NCBI RefSeq assembly: GCF_014395225.1
Contig: NZ_CP060723.1
Location: forward strand, 1,736,001 to 1,800,000
Direction: 5' to 3'
Source of the DNA: Pedobacter roseus
GTDB taxonomy: Bacteria > Bacteroidota > Bacteroidia > Sphingobacteriales > Sphingobacteriaceae
Length of the DNA stretch: 64,000 nucleotides
Below the pieces are notes generated by a model, which worked only from the letters and a program-made list of their open reading frames with translations, searched no databases and had not been told where the DNA came from. Positions 24,230 to 33,990 of this stretch are shown piece after piece; position 1 is the first letter of the stretch, and each line of letters begins with the position of its first letter. Made by a program: the position numbers and the translations under genes.

Positions 24230-24739
24230 ATGATCCACTTTAAAGCGGAAATAGAACGTTTCGAAACCATGGGCGAAAAAACCGGCTGGAGTTATGTATT
24301 TATCCCTGCTGCTTTAGCCAGTGAAATGAAGCCCGGCTGCAAAAAGAGTTTCAGGGTAAAAGGAAAAATAGATCAGCTAGAAGTAAGCGGATTGGCAACC
24401 ATGCCTATGGGCGAAGGCGATTTTATAATTGCCTTAAAAGGTGAACTCCGTAAAAAACTAAAAAAAAAAGCCGGAGCAACTGTAGAGCTATATTTGGAAG
24501 AGGATAAAAATTTTAAAATAGAAATGCCCGAGGATCTTGAAATCTGCCTTTCCGAAGAAGAGCACCTCATACGGAATTTCTTAAAACAACCTAAATCGCA
24601 TCAAAACTACTATATCAACTGGATTAACCAGGCGAAAACAGAACCCACCCGAACCAAAAGAATTGTAATGACGATTAAAGCAATGGATAAAGGACAGGAT
24701 TTCGGGACAATGATGAGGGAATCGCAGGGAAAGTCTTGA
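24230..24739 (+). CDS. DUF1905 / YdeI-OmpD-associated family protein
   Basis: 169 residues, no signal peptide, cytosolic. Residues ~1-90 form the DUF1905 barrel (FETMGEKTGWSYVFIPAA, KIDQLEVSGLATMPMGEGDF, VELYLEED). Residues ~105-165 are the YdeI/OmpD-associated helical tail (EEHLIRNFLKQPKSHQNYYINWINQAKTEPTRTKRI). This family is often annotated as bacteriocin-protection or OmpD-associated, but the biochemical role is unknown. It stands alone, with repeats on the left and a convergent gene on the right. Confidence 0.8.
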   Translation: MIHFKAEIERFETMGEKTGWSYVFIPAALASEMKPGCKKSFRVKGKIDQLEVSGLATMPMGEGDFIIALKGELRKKLKKKAGATVELYLEEDKNFKIEMPEDLEICLSEEEHLIRNFLKQPKSHQNYYINWINQAKTEPTRTKRIVMTIKAMDKGQDFGTMMRESQGKS

Positions 24740-24887
24740 GTCCTGAGTCTGTAGTCCTTAGTCTTGAACTGGAATGATATGGGTTAAAGATCAATTTTAT
24801 AGTAACAGACTTAGCGAAAAGGATATCAGTCATTAACTATGACCAATAGGCCATAACTCATTAACTGAATACTTTGAGCTATGTACC

Positions 24888-25649
24888 TTAGATTTCCGAC
24901 TTCGGACTTCCGACTCCCGACTCTCTTTTATAATTCCTGAACCAACTCGAAACTTTCATTTGAATAACACCTAAAAAGGCTTCCCTGAAAATACGCGTGC
25001 TCATTTTGGAAGTGCCTTCCGTACGATCAGTGAAGATGATTGGAACTTCGACTACTTTAAAACCAAATTTAATGGCAGTGAACTTCATTTCGATCTGGAA
25101 AGCATAACCTACAAACTTGATTTTGTTGAGCGGAATGGTTTCTAAGACAATTCTACGGTAACATTTAAAACCAGCAGTAGCATCCTGAATGTTTATCCGG
25201 GTAATAAGGCGGACATACATAGATGCAAAGTACGACATTAAAACCCTGCCCATTGGCCAGTTTACCACATTTACACCTTTAACATAGCGTGAGCCGATGG
25301 CCACATCTGCACCATTTACACAAGCTTCGCGTAAGCGTGCCAAATCATCAGGATTGTGGGAGAAATCGGCATCCATTTCAAAAATGTAAGCATATTTCTT
25401 TTGTAATGCCCAATTGAAACCATAAATATATGCCGTGCCCAAACCCTGTTTACCAGCACGTTCTTCGATAAATAAATGTCCGTCGTATTCAGCCTGTAAC
25501 GATTTTACAATTTCGGCAGTTCCGTCCGGAGAACCATCATCAATAATTAAAACATGAAAAGGCTGGGTTAAAGAAAAAACCTTTCTAATGATCTTTTCGA
25601 TATTTTCCTTCTCGTTGTAGGTTGGAATGATGACTAAACTATCTGACAC
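24888..25649 (-). CDS. Polyprenol monophosphomannose synthase-like GT2 glycosyltransferase
   Basis: 253 residues. The GT-A fold starts at LVIIPTYNEKENI, with IDDGSPDGT, the metal site DADFSHNPDD and the DPM-specific QDATAGFKCYRR and FQIEMKF segments. There are no C-terminal membrane helices, so it resembles the soluble dolichyl/polyprenyl-phosphate sugar transferase type that loads a sugar onto a lipid carrier at the inner membrane. The start is GTG at 25649; no in-frame ATG gives a better N-terminus. The last ~12 residues (RESGVGSPKSEI) are read from a GACTTCGGACTTCCGACT-type dispersed repeat, so the tail appears to have been acquired by loss of the original stop. The sugar is not predictable from sequence alone. 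Confidence 0.87.
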   Translation of the reverse strand: MSDSLVIIPTYNEKENIEKIIRKVFSLTQPFHVLIIDDGSPDGTAEIVKSLQAEYDGHLFIEERAGKQGLGTAYIYGFNWALQKKYAYIFEMDADFSHNPDDLARLREACVNGADVAIGSRYVKGVNVVNWPMGRVLMSYFASMYVRLITRINIQDATAGFKCYRRIVLETIPLNKIKFVGYAFQIEMKFTAIKFGFKVVEVPIIFTDRTEGTSKMSTRIFREAFLGVIQMKVSSWFRNYKRESGVGSPKSEI

Positions 25650-26315
25650 GTTTGTTGTGGTTTTTTAAATAAGGTAAGCTGCTGCTTTTGTATTTATAAG
25701 TTGCAATTTGCTTTCAAAAGGCGAAAGTAAAGATTTAATATGAAATCATCATGAATTTTCATTAATTCCAAACGATTCGTCTTGATAAACTTAGTTTAGG
25801 ATTTATTTTCGATGGATTCTAAATTTAATTGTTCCCGCTGATTTCACAGATCACCGCAGAAGTGAATTTCAAAATACAGAACCATTGTTTCTAAACCCGA
25901 CAGCAGCGGTAGCTTCCGGTTTTTCATCTGAACTATAGCGAATGGCGGTACTAAAGATGCCAAGAACTATTGTCCTTTCGTTTTCAAATCCTAATGATTA
26001 TGAATTTCTCGCTAATGGAATACATAGATATATCTTTTAGATTTCTCCACTGCGGTCGAAATGACGAATTTATTAAAATCTGCGCAGAATTAGATTCTAA
26101 AGCACAGAACCATTGTACCTAAACCCGATCGTAGTGAAAAGCCCGCAGGCCGAAGCATGAGGGCGAGGAATTGGAGCGAAGAGCGGGACAGTAAGCCTCC
26201 AGGAATTACTGTCCTCTCGTTTTCAAATCCTACTGATTAAAAATTTTTGCTATTAAAAGATAGAGATTGATCCTTTTAGATTTCTCCACTGCGGTCGAAA
26301 TGACGAATCTTTTTC
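25650..26315. repeat. Gene-free gap with a duplicated ~230-bp repeat unit
   Basis: The motif order CAGAACCATTGT..CTAAACCCGA, GTCCT(T/C)TCGTTTTCAAATCCTA and AGATTTCTCCACTGCGGTCG-AAATGACGAAT appears twice, ending near 26070 and 26309. The second copy carries an extra GC-rich insert (about 26130-26200). I see no gene in this gap on either strand. Confidence 0.7.
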
Positions 26316-27797
26316 TTACCTCACTTCCTGCATCAGGCGCCTTACCAATTGCGAAAAAATAATCAATGCCAAACCTGCAATTAAAGAGTATAAGGCCAGG
26401 GCTTTATAACCTTCGGTATAGGCCATTAATTTGGTGGTTAAAGAGGCATGATCTATGCTCGACATTTCTGCCCCAAGCTTCCCTGCAGCCAGCTGCCCGA
26501 AAGCACTTGATAAAAACCAAAGTCCCATCATCATCCCGAACATTTTCTTTGGCGATAGTTTCGTAATAATCGACATCCCTATCGGACCTAAGCAAAGCTC
26601 GCCAAGCGTTAACAACAAATAGGCAAACGTAAATACATTTAGCGAACTAATGCCCTGCGCATTGGCAAAAAACCTGGTGGCATAAAAAACATAAAAACTT
26701 AAAGCCAGTAAAAGGAAACCGATTCCAAATTTTACTACGGTATTCGGTTCAATTTTACGTTTGTAAAGGCCTAACCATAAAATACCTACAATGGGACTAA
26801 ACACAATCACAAAAAAAGAATTCGCGCTATTATTAACCACGTTGGGATCCATATTGAGGAACAGGATTTTGTGATCGAGGTTATCTTTTGCAAACAGCGA
26901 CAATGAACCACCGCTTTGCTCGGATATAGCCATAAATATGAAATAACAAAAGATAAATACAAAGGCCGCCAGCAATTTATATTGTGCTGTTTTATCTTTT
27001 ATACTAAACGTTTCGTAAAGGAAATAAACCAGTGCAATAATACCGATGGTATACATGAAATAATCGGTAAAGGCCGTGTTTTTCACCATGATATAAATCA
27101 ATGGGATACAGACTATAGATCCTGCATAAACGGCTATTTCTGATAGCTGTTGTTTTGATTTTTTAAGGTGCAATAAGGGCGAATTTCCGATGGGGCCTAA
27201 ATGTTTTTTAGTAAAAATGAAGGTGCCTAACCCAAACATCATTACCAGGGCGGCAGATAAGAAACATAAATGCCAGTTATAATACTTACCTAAATAAATA
27301 CACATTGCACCGCCCAATAAACCTCCTACATTAATGCCGGCATAAAAGAGTCCGTAGCCTGCATCTCTTCTGTTATCTTTTTCATGGTACAGTTCGCCCA
27401 CCATTGAAGATACGTTTGGTTTGAAAAAGCCAGTTCCAATAATGGATAAGGTTATACCTATATAAAAGAGATCGTGAGGAGAAAATGCCAAAACCAGGTT
27501 ACCGATAATCATCAACGAACCACCCCAAAACAGCGATTTCCTAAACCCAAGAATCTTATCGGCAAAAATACCACCAATAAAGGTAAATGCGTACACAAAA
27601 GCTTGTATTGCACCATATTGCAGGTTGGATTTCTGATCGCTTAAACCCAGCTGTTCTACCATAAAAAACGCCAGTACACCGCGCATGCCATAAAAACAGA
27701 AACGTTCCCACATTTCTACCAACGACAGATGCCAGAGCTGTTTAGGGTATTTTCCTTCAAAATTCTGAATCTCTTCTATTGAAACTGTTTTTTCCAT
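26316..27797 (-). CDS. POT/PTR family proton-dependent peptide transporter (1)
   Basis: 493 residues, about 12-14 membrane segments, inner membrane. It has the POT signature EMWERFCFYG near residue 30 (ExxERF with the first Tyr of the usual YY replaced by Phe) and GTGFFKPNVSSMVGELY near residue 120. Family members import di- and tripeptides with protons. It is the last of three paralogues on the same strand and is separated from the second by a terminator, so it probably has its own transcript. Length and motifs are complete. The Tyr-to-Phe change in the proton-coupling motif could alter coupling, which is inference. Confidence 0.9.
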   Translation of the reverse strand: MEKTVSIEEIQNFEGKYPKQLWHLSLVEMWERFCFYGMRGVLAFFMVEQLGLSDQKSNLQYGAIQAFVYAFTFIGGIFADKILGFRKSLFWGGSLMIIGNLVLAFSPHDLFYIGITLSIIGTGFFKPNVSSMVGELYHEKDNRRDAGYGLFYAGINVGGLLGGAMCIYLGKYYNWHLCFLSAALVMMFGLGTFIFTKKHLGPIGNSPLLHLKKSKQQLSEIAVYAGSIVCIPLIYIMVKNTAFTDYFMYTIGIIALVYFLYETFSIKDKTAQYKLLAAFVFIFCYFIFMAISEQSGGSLSLFAKDNLDHKILFLNMDPNVVNNSANSFFVIVFSPIVGILWLGLYKRKIEPNTVVKFGIGFLLLALSFYVFYATRFFANAQGISSLNVFTFAYLLLTLGELCLGPIGMSIITKLSPKKMFGMMMGLWFLSSAFGQLAAGKLGAEMSSIDHASLTTKLMAYTEGYKALALYSLIAGLALIIFSQLVRRLMQEVR

Positions 27798-27817
27798 TGA
27801 AATTGGTTTAAAAATTA

Positions 27818-27841
27818 AAAGCCCGATCGGAGCCGGGCTTT
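27818..27841 (-). terminator. Terminator between POT genes 2 and 1
   Basis: AAAGCCCG and CGGGCTTT form a perfect 8-bp stem with an 8-nt loop. Read on the minus strand it follows the stop of the upstream POT gene and is followed by a T-rich tract (TTTTAATTTTT). Confidence 0.8.
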
Positions 27842-27861
27842 CTGTATTATTATGTTTTAAA

Positions 27862-29496
27862 TTAATCTAAAATATCCTGGTGCATCATTTTTTGCAGTTT
27901 TTTAGTAATCGCAAATAAGATAAGCGATGCGATTCCGGCCATTACTACAAACATCATGAAAAACTCGTATAACGAATTAATCTGGAAGCCTAATATAGAT
28001 TGATATTCAAATGGAATTTTTAAATCTTTTAATTTGGCCAGTTCCTGAGCGCTTGGCACAACTGTTTTTGATAAGATGGGTTGAAGATTAATACCTGCAT
28101 CAGCAGCCTGTTTAATTTCTGCAGTTCCCGGAGGATATAAACTGCTTAAAATTCCGGCAAATTTGTTGGCAGCAGCATTGGCTAAAAACCAAACTGCCAT
28201 TAATAATGAACCGAATTTTAACGGAGCCAGTTTGTTTACCAGCGATAAACCAATAGGAGACAGGCAAAGCTCGCCGCAAGTGTGAAGGGCATACATACCG
28301 ATTAACCACATCATACTTACTTTGGTTGACGATGAAACATCTTTCACCCCAAAAGCAATCCATAAATAACCCAGCGCGAGTAAGAATAAACCCAATGCCA
28401 TTTTAGTTGGCGATGCAGGTTCGTTTTTACCCAATTTAATCCACAGCCAGGCAAAAATAGGTGCAAATGCGACCACGAATATAGAGTTTAACGACGCAAA
28501 AATACTTGCCGGAACCGTTAAAAAGCCTAAATCCCTTTGTGTTTGCTCTGCGGCAAAAAAGGTTAACGAAGCACCCGCCTGTTCAAATGCACTCCAAAAA
28601 AAGATTACGAAAAAGGCAACAATAAAAATTACACGGATACGCTGTTTTTCAATCTTATTCAAAGATTTATCAGAGAAAATAATAAATGCGATAAATAATA
28701 CTGATGCCACCAATAAATAGGTTAAAAAGCTGAATACTTTTGCATCGATATAAAATAAACCGATCATCAATGCAGAGAAAGCTGCAAGACCAAAACCGAT
28801 AACCAAAGGATTTAAAGCTGCTTTAGGTGTTCCCGCCGGAACAACGCCTAACTCTTTACCATCAGGGGCTACCACATATTTTTTCTGGAAGAGGATCTGC
28901 ACCAAAACACCTAAAAGCATGGCTACACCGCCTGCAAAAAAGGCCCATTTGTAATCCATCACATTACCTGTTTCGCCTAAAAAGCCGCATACAATTGGCC
29001 CTAGTGCGCCACCAACGTTTATACCCATATAAAAAATGGTATAAGCTGCATCGCTTCTTTTATCACCTTTTGGGTATAATTGGCCAACAAGAGAAGAAAT
29101 GTTCGGTTTGAAAAAACCATTTCCTGCAATCATAAAGCCTAATCCTGTAAAAAACAGGAAAGTAGATAAGGATGGGTTGCTATGGAACAATGATGCACAG
29201 AAAAAGAGGATAAACTCACCAAGTGCCATCATTAAACCACCTGTGATAATCGATTTTTTATTTCCCCAGTAACGGTCGGCAATGTAGCCGCCAATTAAAG
29301 GTGTTAGGTAAACCAAGCCAGTATAACTGCCATACAGGTTAGAGGCGAAAGCTTTATCGAATAACAAGGCCTTTGTCATAAACAAGACAAGGATCGCCCG
29401 CATGCCGTAGTAATTAAAACGCTCCCACATCTCTGTGGCAAAAAGCACGTATAATCCTTTCGGGTGGCCTTTAGATTGATTTGGTATTGATGTCAT
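27862..29496 (-). CDS. POT/PTR family proton-dependent peptide transporter (2)
   Basis: 544 residues, polytopic. It has EMWERFNYYGMRA near residue 20 and GNGFFKPNISSLVGQLY near residue 125, both intact family signatures, and a long loop before the last helix (SSLYPPGTAEIKQAADAGINL). I place the start at the ATG at 29496 (MTSIPNQSKGHPKG). A longer frame opens at 29631 but it overlaps the 3' end of the upstream gene and adds no family sequence. The start lies 38 bp after the stop of the third POT gene, so the two are probably cotranscribed. It is likely an inner-membrane importer of small peptides. Confidence 0.9.
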   Translation of the reverse strand: MTSIPNQSKGHPKGLYVLFATEMWERFNYYGMRAILVLFMTKALLFDKAFASNLYGSYTGLVYLTPLIGGYIADRYWGNKKSIITGGLMMALGEFILFFCASLFHSNPSLSTFLFFTGLGFMIAGNGFFKPNISSLVGQLYPKGDKRSDAAYTIFYMGINVGGALGPIVCGFLGETGNVMDYKWAFFAGGVAMLLGVLVQILFQKKYVVAPDGKELGVVPAGTPKAALNPLVIGFGLAAFSALMIGLFYIDAKVFSFLTYLLVASVLFIAFIIFSDKSLNKIEKQRIRVIFIVAFFVIFFWSAFEQAGASLTFFAAEQTQRDLGFLTVPASIFASLNSIFVVAFAPIFAWLWIKLGKNEPASPTKMALGLFLLALGYLWIAFGVKDVSSSTKVSMMWLIGMYALHTCGELCLSPIGLSLVNKLAPLKFGSLLMAVWFLANAAANKFAGILSSLYPPGTAEIKQAADAGINLQPILSKTVVPSAQELAKLKDLKIPFEYQSILGFQINSLYEFFMMFVVMAGIASLILFAITKKLQKMMHQDILD

Positions 29497-29534
29497 ATTC
29501 AGTGTTTTAGTTTGTTTGTTGAATGAGATAAAAT

Positions 29535-31196
29535 TTATTTTATGCCGTATTCTTTCATGATGTTGTTTAACCATTTTAATAACACCAGGCCGATGATTGC
29601 CGAAGCCATTAAAAGAGAAAAGTTTACCCAAAAGAAATTAGATTTGTCTTCGTAAGTATCCCACAGGGTAGCCAGTACACCCGATAGTTTATTGCCGATG
29701 GAGGTAGAAACAAACCAACCACCCATCATTAATGAGGTGATGCGTACGGGACTTAATTTTGATACAAGCGATAAGCCCATCGGACTTAAAAACAGTTCGC
29801 CAATGGTGATGATGCCATAAGTACCCATCAACCAGAGCACCGAAACTTTTTCTGATCCATTTTTGCCGATGTAAACGGCAGTAATCATCACCAGTACCGA
29901 AATAGCGGATATGAAGATGCCGAATATAATTTTACTGGCGGTACTTGGCTCTTTTCCTCTGCTGCGTAGCCAGGTAAAAAATGCAACCACCAACGGCGTT
30001 AAGAGGATTACCCATGCCGGATTAATGGACTGACTCAGATTTGTAGCCCATAATTCTACATCGCCACCTTCGGCAGGCAGTTCGGCAGTGGGTACATTTT
30101 TAAAATAAACAGGGTAATTGTATTCTTTTTGCACCACACCATCCACTTTTTGTAAACGGAAAGCATGATCGTAAAGTGCCACGCTGTCTTTTTTGTAGAT
30201 TAAATTTTGTGATAGACTTAAGTTTGAGAAGGTATTTTTTGCGGTGGTATTGGTGAGGCTCCGGTCGGTATAACGGTCGGCCCAGGTGGTTAAAGCGGTC
30301 CCGTTTTGTTTAAATACGGCCCAGAATAATATTACGACCACAAAGATGGTCAATAAGGCTGCAATAGGTCGTTTTTCTTCTTTGCTGGCTTTAAAAAATA
30401 AAGTGCTGTAAAAATAGATAACCGGAAAACAGGCAAATATAAAAGCATCGGTGCTGGTAGAACCCACTAAAGGGTGACCGATTAATCTGGTTGGCAAAAC
30501 CCAACCAATAATCCCTGCGATGATGGACGGCAGGAGGATGAGTAGACTGATTTTAAGGAAAGACATATCACCATCAACCATGCCTTTTTTAATATCGAAA
30601 GCCCGGTAATGTTTAAGTCCGCTAATAAATACCGCCACGCCAATAAACATGCCTACACCAGCGGCAAAAAACGCATATTCCCAACCGAGCATAATATATA
30701 ATGCAGCACCAAAAAAGTTGCAGATAAACGCACCTACGTTAATACCCATGTAAAAAATATTATAACCGTCGTCTTTTTTGGCAACATATTCAGGGGTTGA
30801 GTAAATATTGCCTAATAAGGTAGAAATATTGGGTTTAAAGAAGCCATTTCCTAAAATAACAAGGGTCATAGCCAGATAAAGCATCGGTAAGCTGTGCACC
30901 CCCATTAAACAATAGCCTAAACCCATCATCAAACCGCCAATAATGATCGATTTGGCATAGCCGAGGTATCTATCTGCCAATAAGCCACCTAAAAAGGGGG
31001 TTAAAAATACCAAAGCAATAAAAGTTCCGTATAAATCGGCCGATTCGGCCTCCGTCATCGCAAAACCGGCTTTTACATCTTTTAAATAGAGCGTAAATAT
31101 GCCGATCATTAAATAGTAACCAAAACGTTCCCACATTTCTGATAAAAAAAGGAATTTTAAGCCTTTTGGGTGTTTGGTTTGGTTTGTTGTGGGCAT
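29535..31196 (-). CDS. POT/PTR family proton-dependent peptide transporter (3)
   Basis: 553 residues, polytopic. The family signature EMWERFGYYLMIG is near residue 18 and GNGFFKPNISTLLGNIY near residue 120. An unusual soluble insert of about 90 residues between central helices (TTWADRYTDRSLTNTTAKNTF to ATNLSQSINPAW) probably faces the periplasm and is found in a Bacteroidota subgroup of POT proteins. It is the first gene of the minus-strand POT group. The upstream 99 bp before the next gene must hold the promoter, but I do not see a clear TAnnTTTG element. Confidence 0.9.
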   Translation of the reverse strand: MPTTNQTKHPKGLKFLFLSEMWERFGYYLMIGIFTLYLKDVKAGFAMTEAESADLYGTFIALVFLTPFLGGLLADRYLGYAKSIIIGGLMMGLGYCLMGVHSLPMLYLAMTLVILGNGFFKPNISTLLGNIYSTPEYVAKKDDGYNIFYMGINVGAFICNFFGAALYIMLGWEYAFFAAGVGMFIGVAVFISGLKHYRAFDIKKGMVDGDMSFLKISLLILLPSIIAGIIGWVLPTRLIGHPLVGSTSTDAFIFACFPVIYFYSTLFFKASKEEKRPIAALLTIFVVVILFWAVFKQNGTALTTWADRYTDRSLTNTTAKNTFSNLSLSQNLIYKKDSVALYDHAFRLQKVDGVVQKEYNYPVYFKNVPTAELPAEGGDVELWATNLSQSINPAWVILLTPLVVAFFTWLRSRGKEPSTASKIIFGIFISAISVLVMITAVYIGKNGSEKVSVLWLMGTYGIITIGELFLSPMGLSLVSKLSPVRITSLMMGGWFVSTSIGNKLSGVLATLWDTYEDKSNFFWVNFSLLMASAIIGLVLLKWLNNIMKEYGIK

Positions 31197-31295
31197 TTAA
31201 GAAAATTTTTTAAGGCGCAATATAGCGAGTGAAGGCCATTCTGGCAAATTTTTAGGCCATCTGGCAGGTAAATGATTTGTTAAGGTCTATTAAAA

Positions 31296-32192
31296 TCAGA
31301 ACTTTCTGATAGGTTTTACATTTTTCTTTGGATCGGCATAAAGCTCATCGCTCGCGTTCGGATCGTTATTGAGTGTTACCTCTTCCTGAAGTTTCAATTT
31401 TCCGCCAATGATTTTAAATCCGTCAAAAGTACCGTCCGAGCCATAATATTCAAACCTGTCTTTTATTTCCGGATCAAATGATGCCAGGTGATCAAATACA
31501 ATCATACCCGCTTTCTGATCGCTTTTTAAAGTCATGGCATTCGATTTGGCATATTCAAATATCATCCTGTTCTTTCCTTTCAACTCTTTTCCGTCGAAAA
31601 CAGGCGCGCCAAAAACGAGGTTTTCTTTATCAAACGAAAGGATTTCGATCACCTTTTTAGTGGTTGCCTGTGTATTGCCTTTCCAGCCTAAAAGTACATA
31701 ATAGGGCAGGCGGTTCCCGCTCGTTACCGGAACGATTTCATAATACCTCGCGCCAAACCATTTCTGGTTGTTGGTAATGATATTGGGATCGGCTATATTT
31801 TCGGTCTGGTCTATCAGCGGAAACAGCTTTAAGGGCCCGCTTTTGGTATTTATCTGTATGGCGCCATAATAACGGTAAGTGCCATTTTCTAGCGGCATGT
31901 ACCAGCTTAAAATCCTGAATGCCTGATCTGGCGATTTAATTACCGATACATTTTTAAGCGAATCGAAGGCAAATGAAAAAGAATTTGGTGTTTTCAGCGC
32001 TTCAACCAGGGTTTTTACAAATCTGCCATTTAATTCCATTTTCTGCGCATCGCTTTGCGACGCAACAGCGTTTACCGATATTTTGATGAGCGAATCCTGA
32101 AAAACGCCTAATTTATTGGTGCTTTGCTGTGCTTTTAAATTAGTGCCTAACAGGCCCAGCATTAAAAGAGTATAGAATTTGATGTATTTCAT
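31296..32192 (-). CDS. Secreted protein of unknown function
   Basis: 298 residues from the ATG at 32192, chosen because it starts a clean signal peptide (MKYIKFYTLLMLGLLGTNLKAQ). A further frame extends six codons upstream to 32210 without adding anything recognisable. An AGGAA sits directly before the ATG. The mature protein is beta-rich with no cysteine cluster, no lipobox and no enzyme motif I recognise. Segments such as SWYMPLENGTYRYYGAIQ and PYYVLLGWKGN suggest a globular periplasmic or outer-envelope protein common in Sphingobacteriaceae. It precedes the thiolase stop by ~100 bp on the same strand, but a functional link is not evident. Confidence 0.75.
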   Translation of the reverse strand: MKYIKFYTLLMLGLLGTNLKAQQSTNKLGVFQDSLIKISVNAVASQSDAQKMELNGRFVKTLVEALKTPNSFSFAFDSLKNVSVIKSPDQAFRILSWYMPLENGTYRYYGAIQINTKSGPLKLFPLIDQTENIADPNIITNNQKWFGARYYEIVPVTSGNRLPYYVLLGWKGNTQATTKKVIEILSFDKENLVFGAPVFDGKELKGKNRMIFEYAKSNAMTLKSDQKAGMIVFDHLASFDPEIKDRFEYYGSDGTFDGFKIIGGKLKLQEEVTLNNDPNASDELYADPKKNVKPIRKF

Positions 32193-32231
32193 TTCCTGAT
32201 CAAATGCCAAAATATAAGTAAAACCCTACGA

Positions 32232-33407
32232 TTATAATTTTTCGATCACCAATGCACTCGCACCGCCACCGCCGTTGCAGATGCCCGCAACACCGATTTT
32301 TCCATCATTTTGTGCCAGTACCGAAAGGAGGGTAACTACAATCCTTGCTCCTGATGCACCCAGCGGGTGACCTAAAGAAACTGCACCACCATTTACATTT
32401 ACCTGATGATCGTTTAAATTTAATAATTGGTTGTTCGCTAATGAAACTACAGAGAATGCTTCGTTGATTTCGAAAAAATCAACATCCTTAATATCGATAT
32501 TAGCTTTATGTAAAGCCAATGGAATGGCTTTAGAAGGTGCTGTGGTAAACCATTCAGGTGCTTGTTGCGCATCAGCATAGCCTAAAATTTTAGCCAGTGG
32601 TGTTAAACCCAGTTCTTTTGCTTTATCGGCACTCATTAAAACCAAAGCTGCTGCACCATCATTTAAGGTAGAAGCATTTGCCGCCGTTACCGTTCCATCT
32701 TTTTTGAAAACGGGTTTTAATGATGGGATTTTATCAAATTTAACTGCGGTTGGTTCATCGTCGGTATCAACTAATGTAATTTCACCTTTACGGTCTTTCA
32801 CTTCTACCGCTATAATTTCGCTGGCAAATTTGCCCGATGTTTGTGCAGCCTGCGCTCTTTTATAAGATTCGATGGCGAAATTATCCTGTGCCTCGCGGCT
32901 AATATTACATTCGGTAGCGCAAAGTTCGGCGGCAGAACCCATGTGGTAATCGTTATATACATCCCAAAGACCATCTTTTACAAGTCCGTCGGTAATTTGT
33001 CCATGACCTAAACGGTAGCCATTTCTTGCTTTATCAAGGTAATAAGGCACATTGCTCATGCTTTCCATACCTCCGGCCACAATAATATCATTATCGCCGT
33101 TGGCAATACTTTGTGCGGCAAGCATAATGGCTTTTGTGCCCGATGCACATACTTTATTAATGGTGGTTGCAGGTAAATCTGGTAAGCCGGCATATTTTGC
33201 AGCTTGGGTTGCAGGTGCCTGACCTAAATTGGCCGATAACACATTGCCCATATATACTTCCTGGATCTGTTCGGGTTTTAATCCGGCTTTTTCAATTGCC
33301 GCTTTAATAGCGAAGCCGCCAAGTTGGGTAGCAGAAAATTGGGCTAATGAGCCTCCGAAACTTCCAATAGGGGTTCTTACAGCTGATACAATAACAACTT
33401 CTTTCAT
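32232..33407 (-). CDS. Acetyl-CoA C-acetyltransferase (thiolase)
   Basis: 391 residues. The nucleophilic cysteine lies in [10 protein letters not shown] near residue 88. The other catalytic motifs are NEAFSV near 315, [17 protein letters not shown] near 345 and the second cysteine in [10 protein letters not shown] near 378. Length and motifs match biosynthetic/degradative thiolase II, which condenses or cleaves acetoacetyl-CoA in the cytosol. The ATG at 33407 is preferred; an in-frame TTG two codons earlier is possible. Its neighbours do not form a complete beta-oxidation or polyhydroxybutyrate set, so the pathway is open. Confidence 0.95.
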   Translation of the reverse strand: MKEVVIVSAVRTPIGSFGGSLAQFSATQLGGFAIKAAIEKAGLKPEQIQEVYMGNVLSANLGQAPATQAAKYAGLPDLPATTINKVCASGTKAIMLAAQSIANGDNDIIVAGGMESMSNVPYYLDKARNGYRLGHGQITDGLVKDGLWDVYNDYHMGSAAELCATECNISREAQDNFAIESYKRAQAAQTSGKFASEIIAVEVKDRKGEITLVDTDDEPTAVKFDKIPSLKPVFKKDGTVTAANASTLNDGAAALVLMSADKAKELGLTPLAKILGYADAQQAPEWFTTAPSKAIPLALHKANIDIKDVDFFEINEAFSVVSLANNQLLNLNDHQVNVNGGAVSLGHPLGASGARIVVTLLSVLAQNDGKIGVAGICNGGGGASALVIEKL

Positions 33408-33990
33408 TTGCAAAATTTTTATGAATTTTTGGTTAGGCCGCTAAGTTATGCATTTTAAATATTAAACAAAGTCTTCATCAGTCTTATTGACGATCTGCCG
33501 TTCCAAAACCTGCGAAGTTTAAAAATAACGTATAGAAATGGATTTTAGCACGTTTGATTATCATAAGTTTTGAATAGTTTTTAGCTGTGCATAACAACAT
33601 AAATGTACTAAGGTTGCTTAGGTGGTCGATATTTTTTTTGAAAATGAGTGGTTCGGTGTTAATGGCAGAGGGTTAGCCCTGCTATCTCTCTTGCCGATAG
33701 AAAAAACCGGCATCCGTTCTATCAGGTTTATTTAACAATGGCAAGGGTTTTTGGTGGCGATTAAACCTCGCAGGTTTTTAAAACCTGCGAGGTTTAATTT
33801 AATGCTATGGGTTTTGCGTTAGGGATTGTAAGGGTTCAGTACCGATTAAGCATCTGTTTTTTATTTAATTATGGTATGCTTGCTTGTTTCACAGGTCTTT
33901 ATCGGTACCGGAGCGCAGCGCAGCCTTGCAAAGCCCGCCCCTTGGGGAACGCCCATATTATTTTCAGTTTGCAATTCACAATTTGCAGTT
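33408..33990. other. Gene-free gap with dispersed repeats
   Basis: About 580 bp with no credible reading frame. It holds a perfect palindrome (33761-33797) and a degenerate copy of a dispersed Bacteroidota repeat (GCGTTAGGGATTG ... GGTACCGGAGCGCAGCGCAG ... CCTTGCAAAGCCCG, about 33817-33955). The small plus-strand frames that start here run across the opposite-strand ribbon-helix-helix gene and are not genes. Confidence 0.65.
33761..33797. repeat. Perfect 18-bp palindrome
   Basis: TTAAACCTCGCAGGTTTT and its exact reverse complement are separated by a single T. It would make a very stable cruciform or RNA hairpin and could terminate the minus-strand SPFH operon. Similar AACCTCGCAGGTTTT palindromes are dispersed in Bacteroidota intergenic DNA. 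Confidence 0.75.

Noticed and set aside
29497..29631. Longer N-terminus for the second POT transporter
   Set aside because: The extra 45 codons overlap the 3' end of the upstream POT gene and do not resemble the family; the ATG at 29496 gives the usual start.
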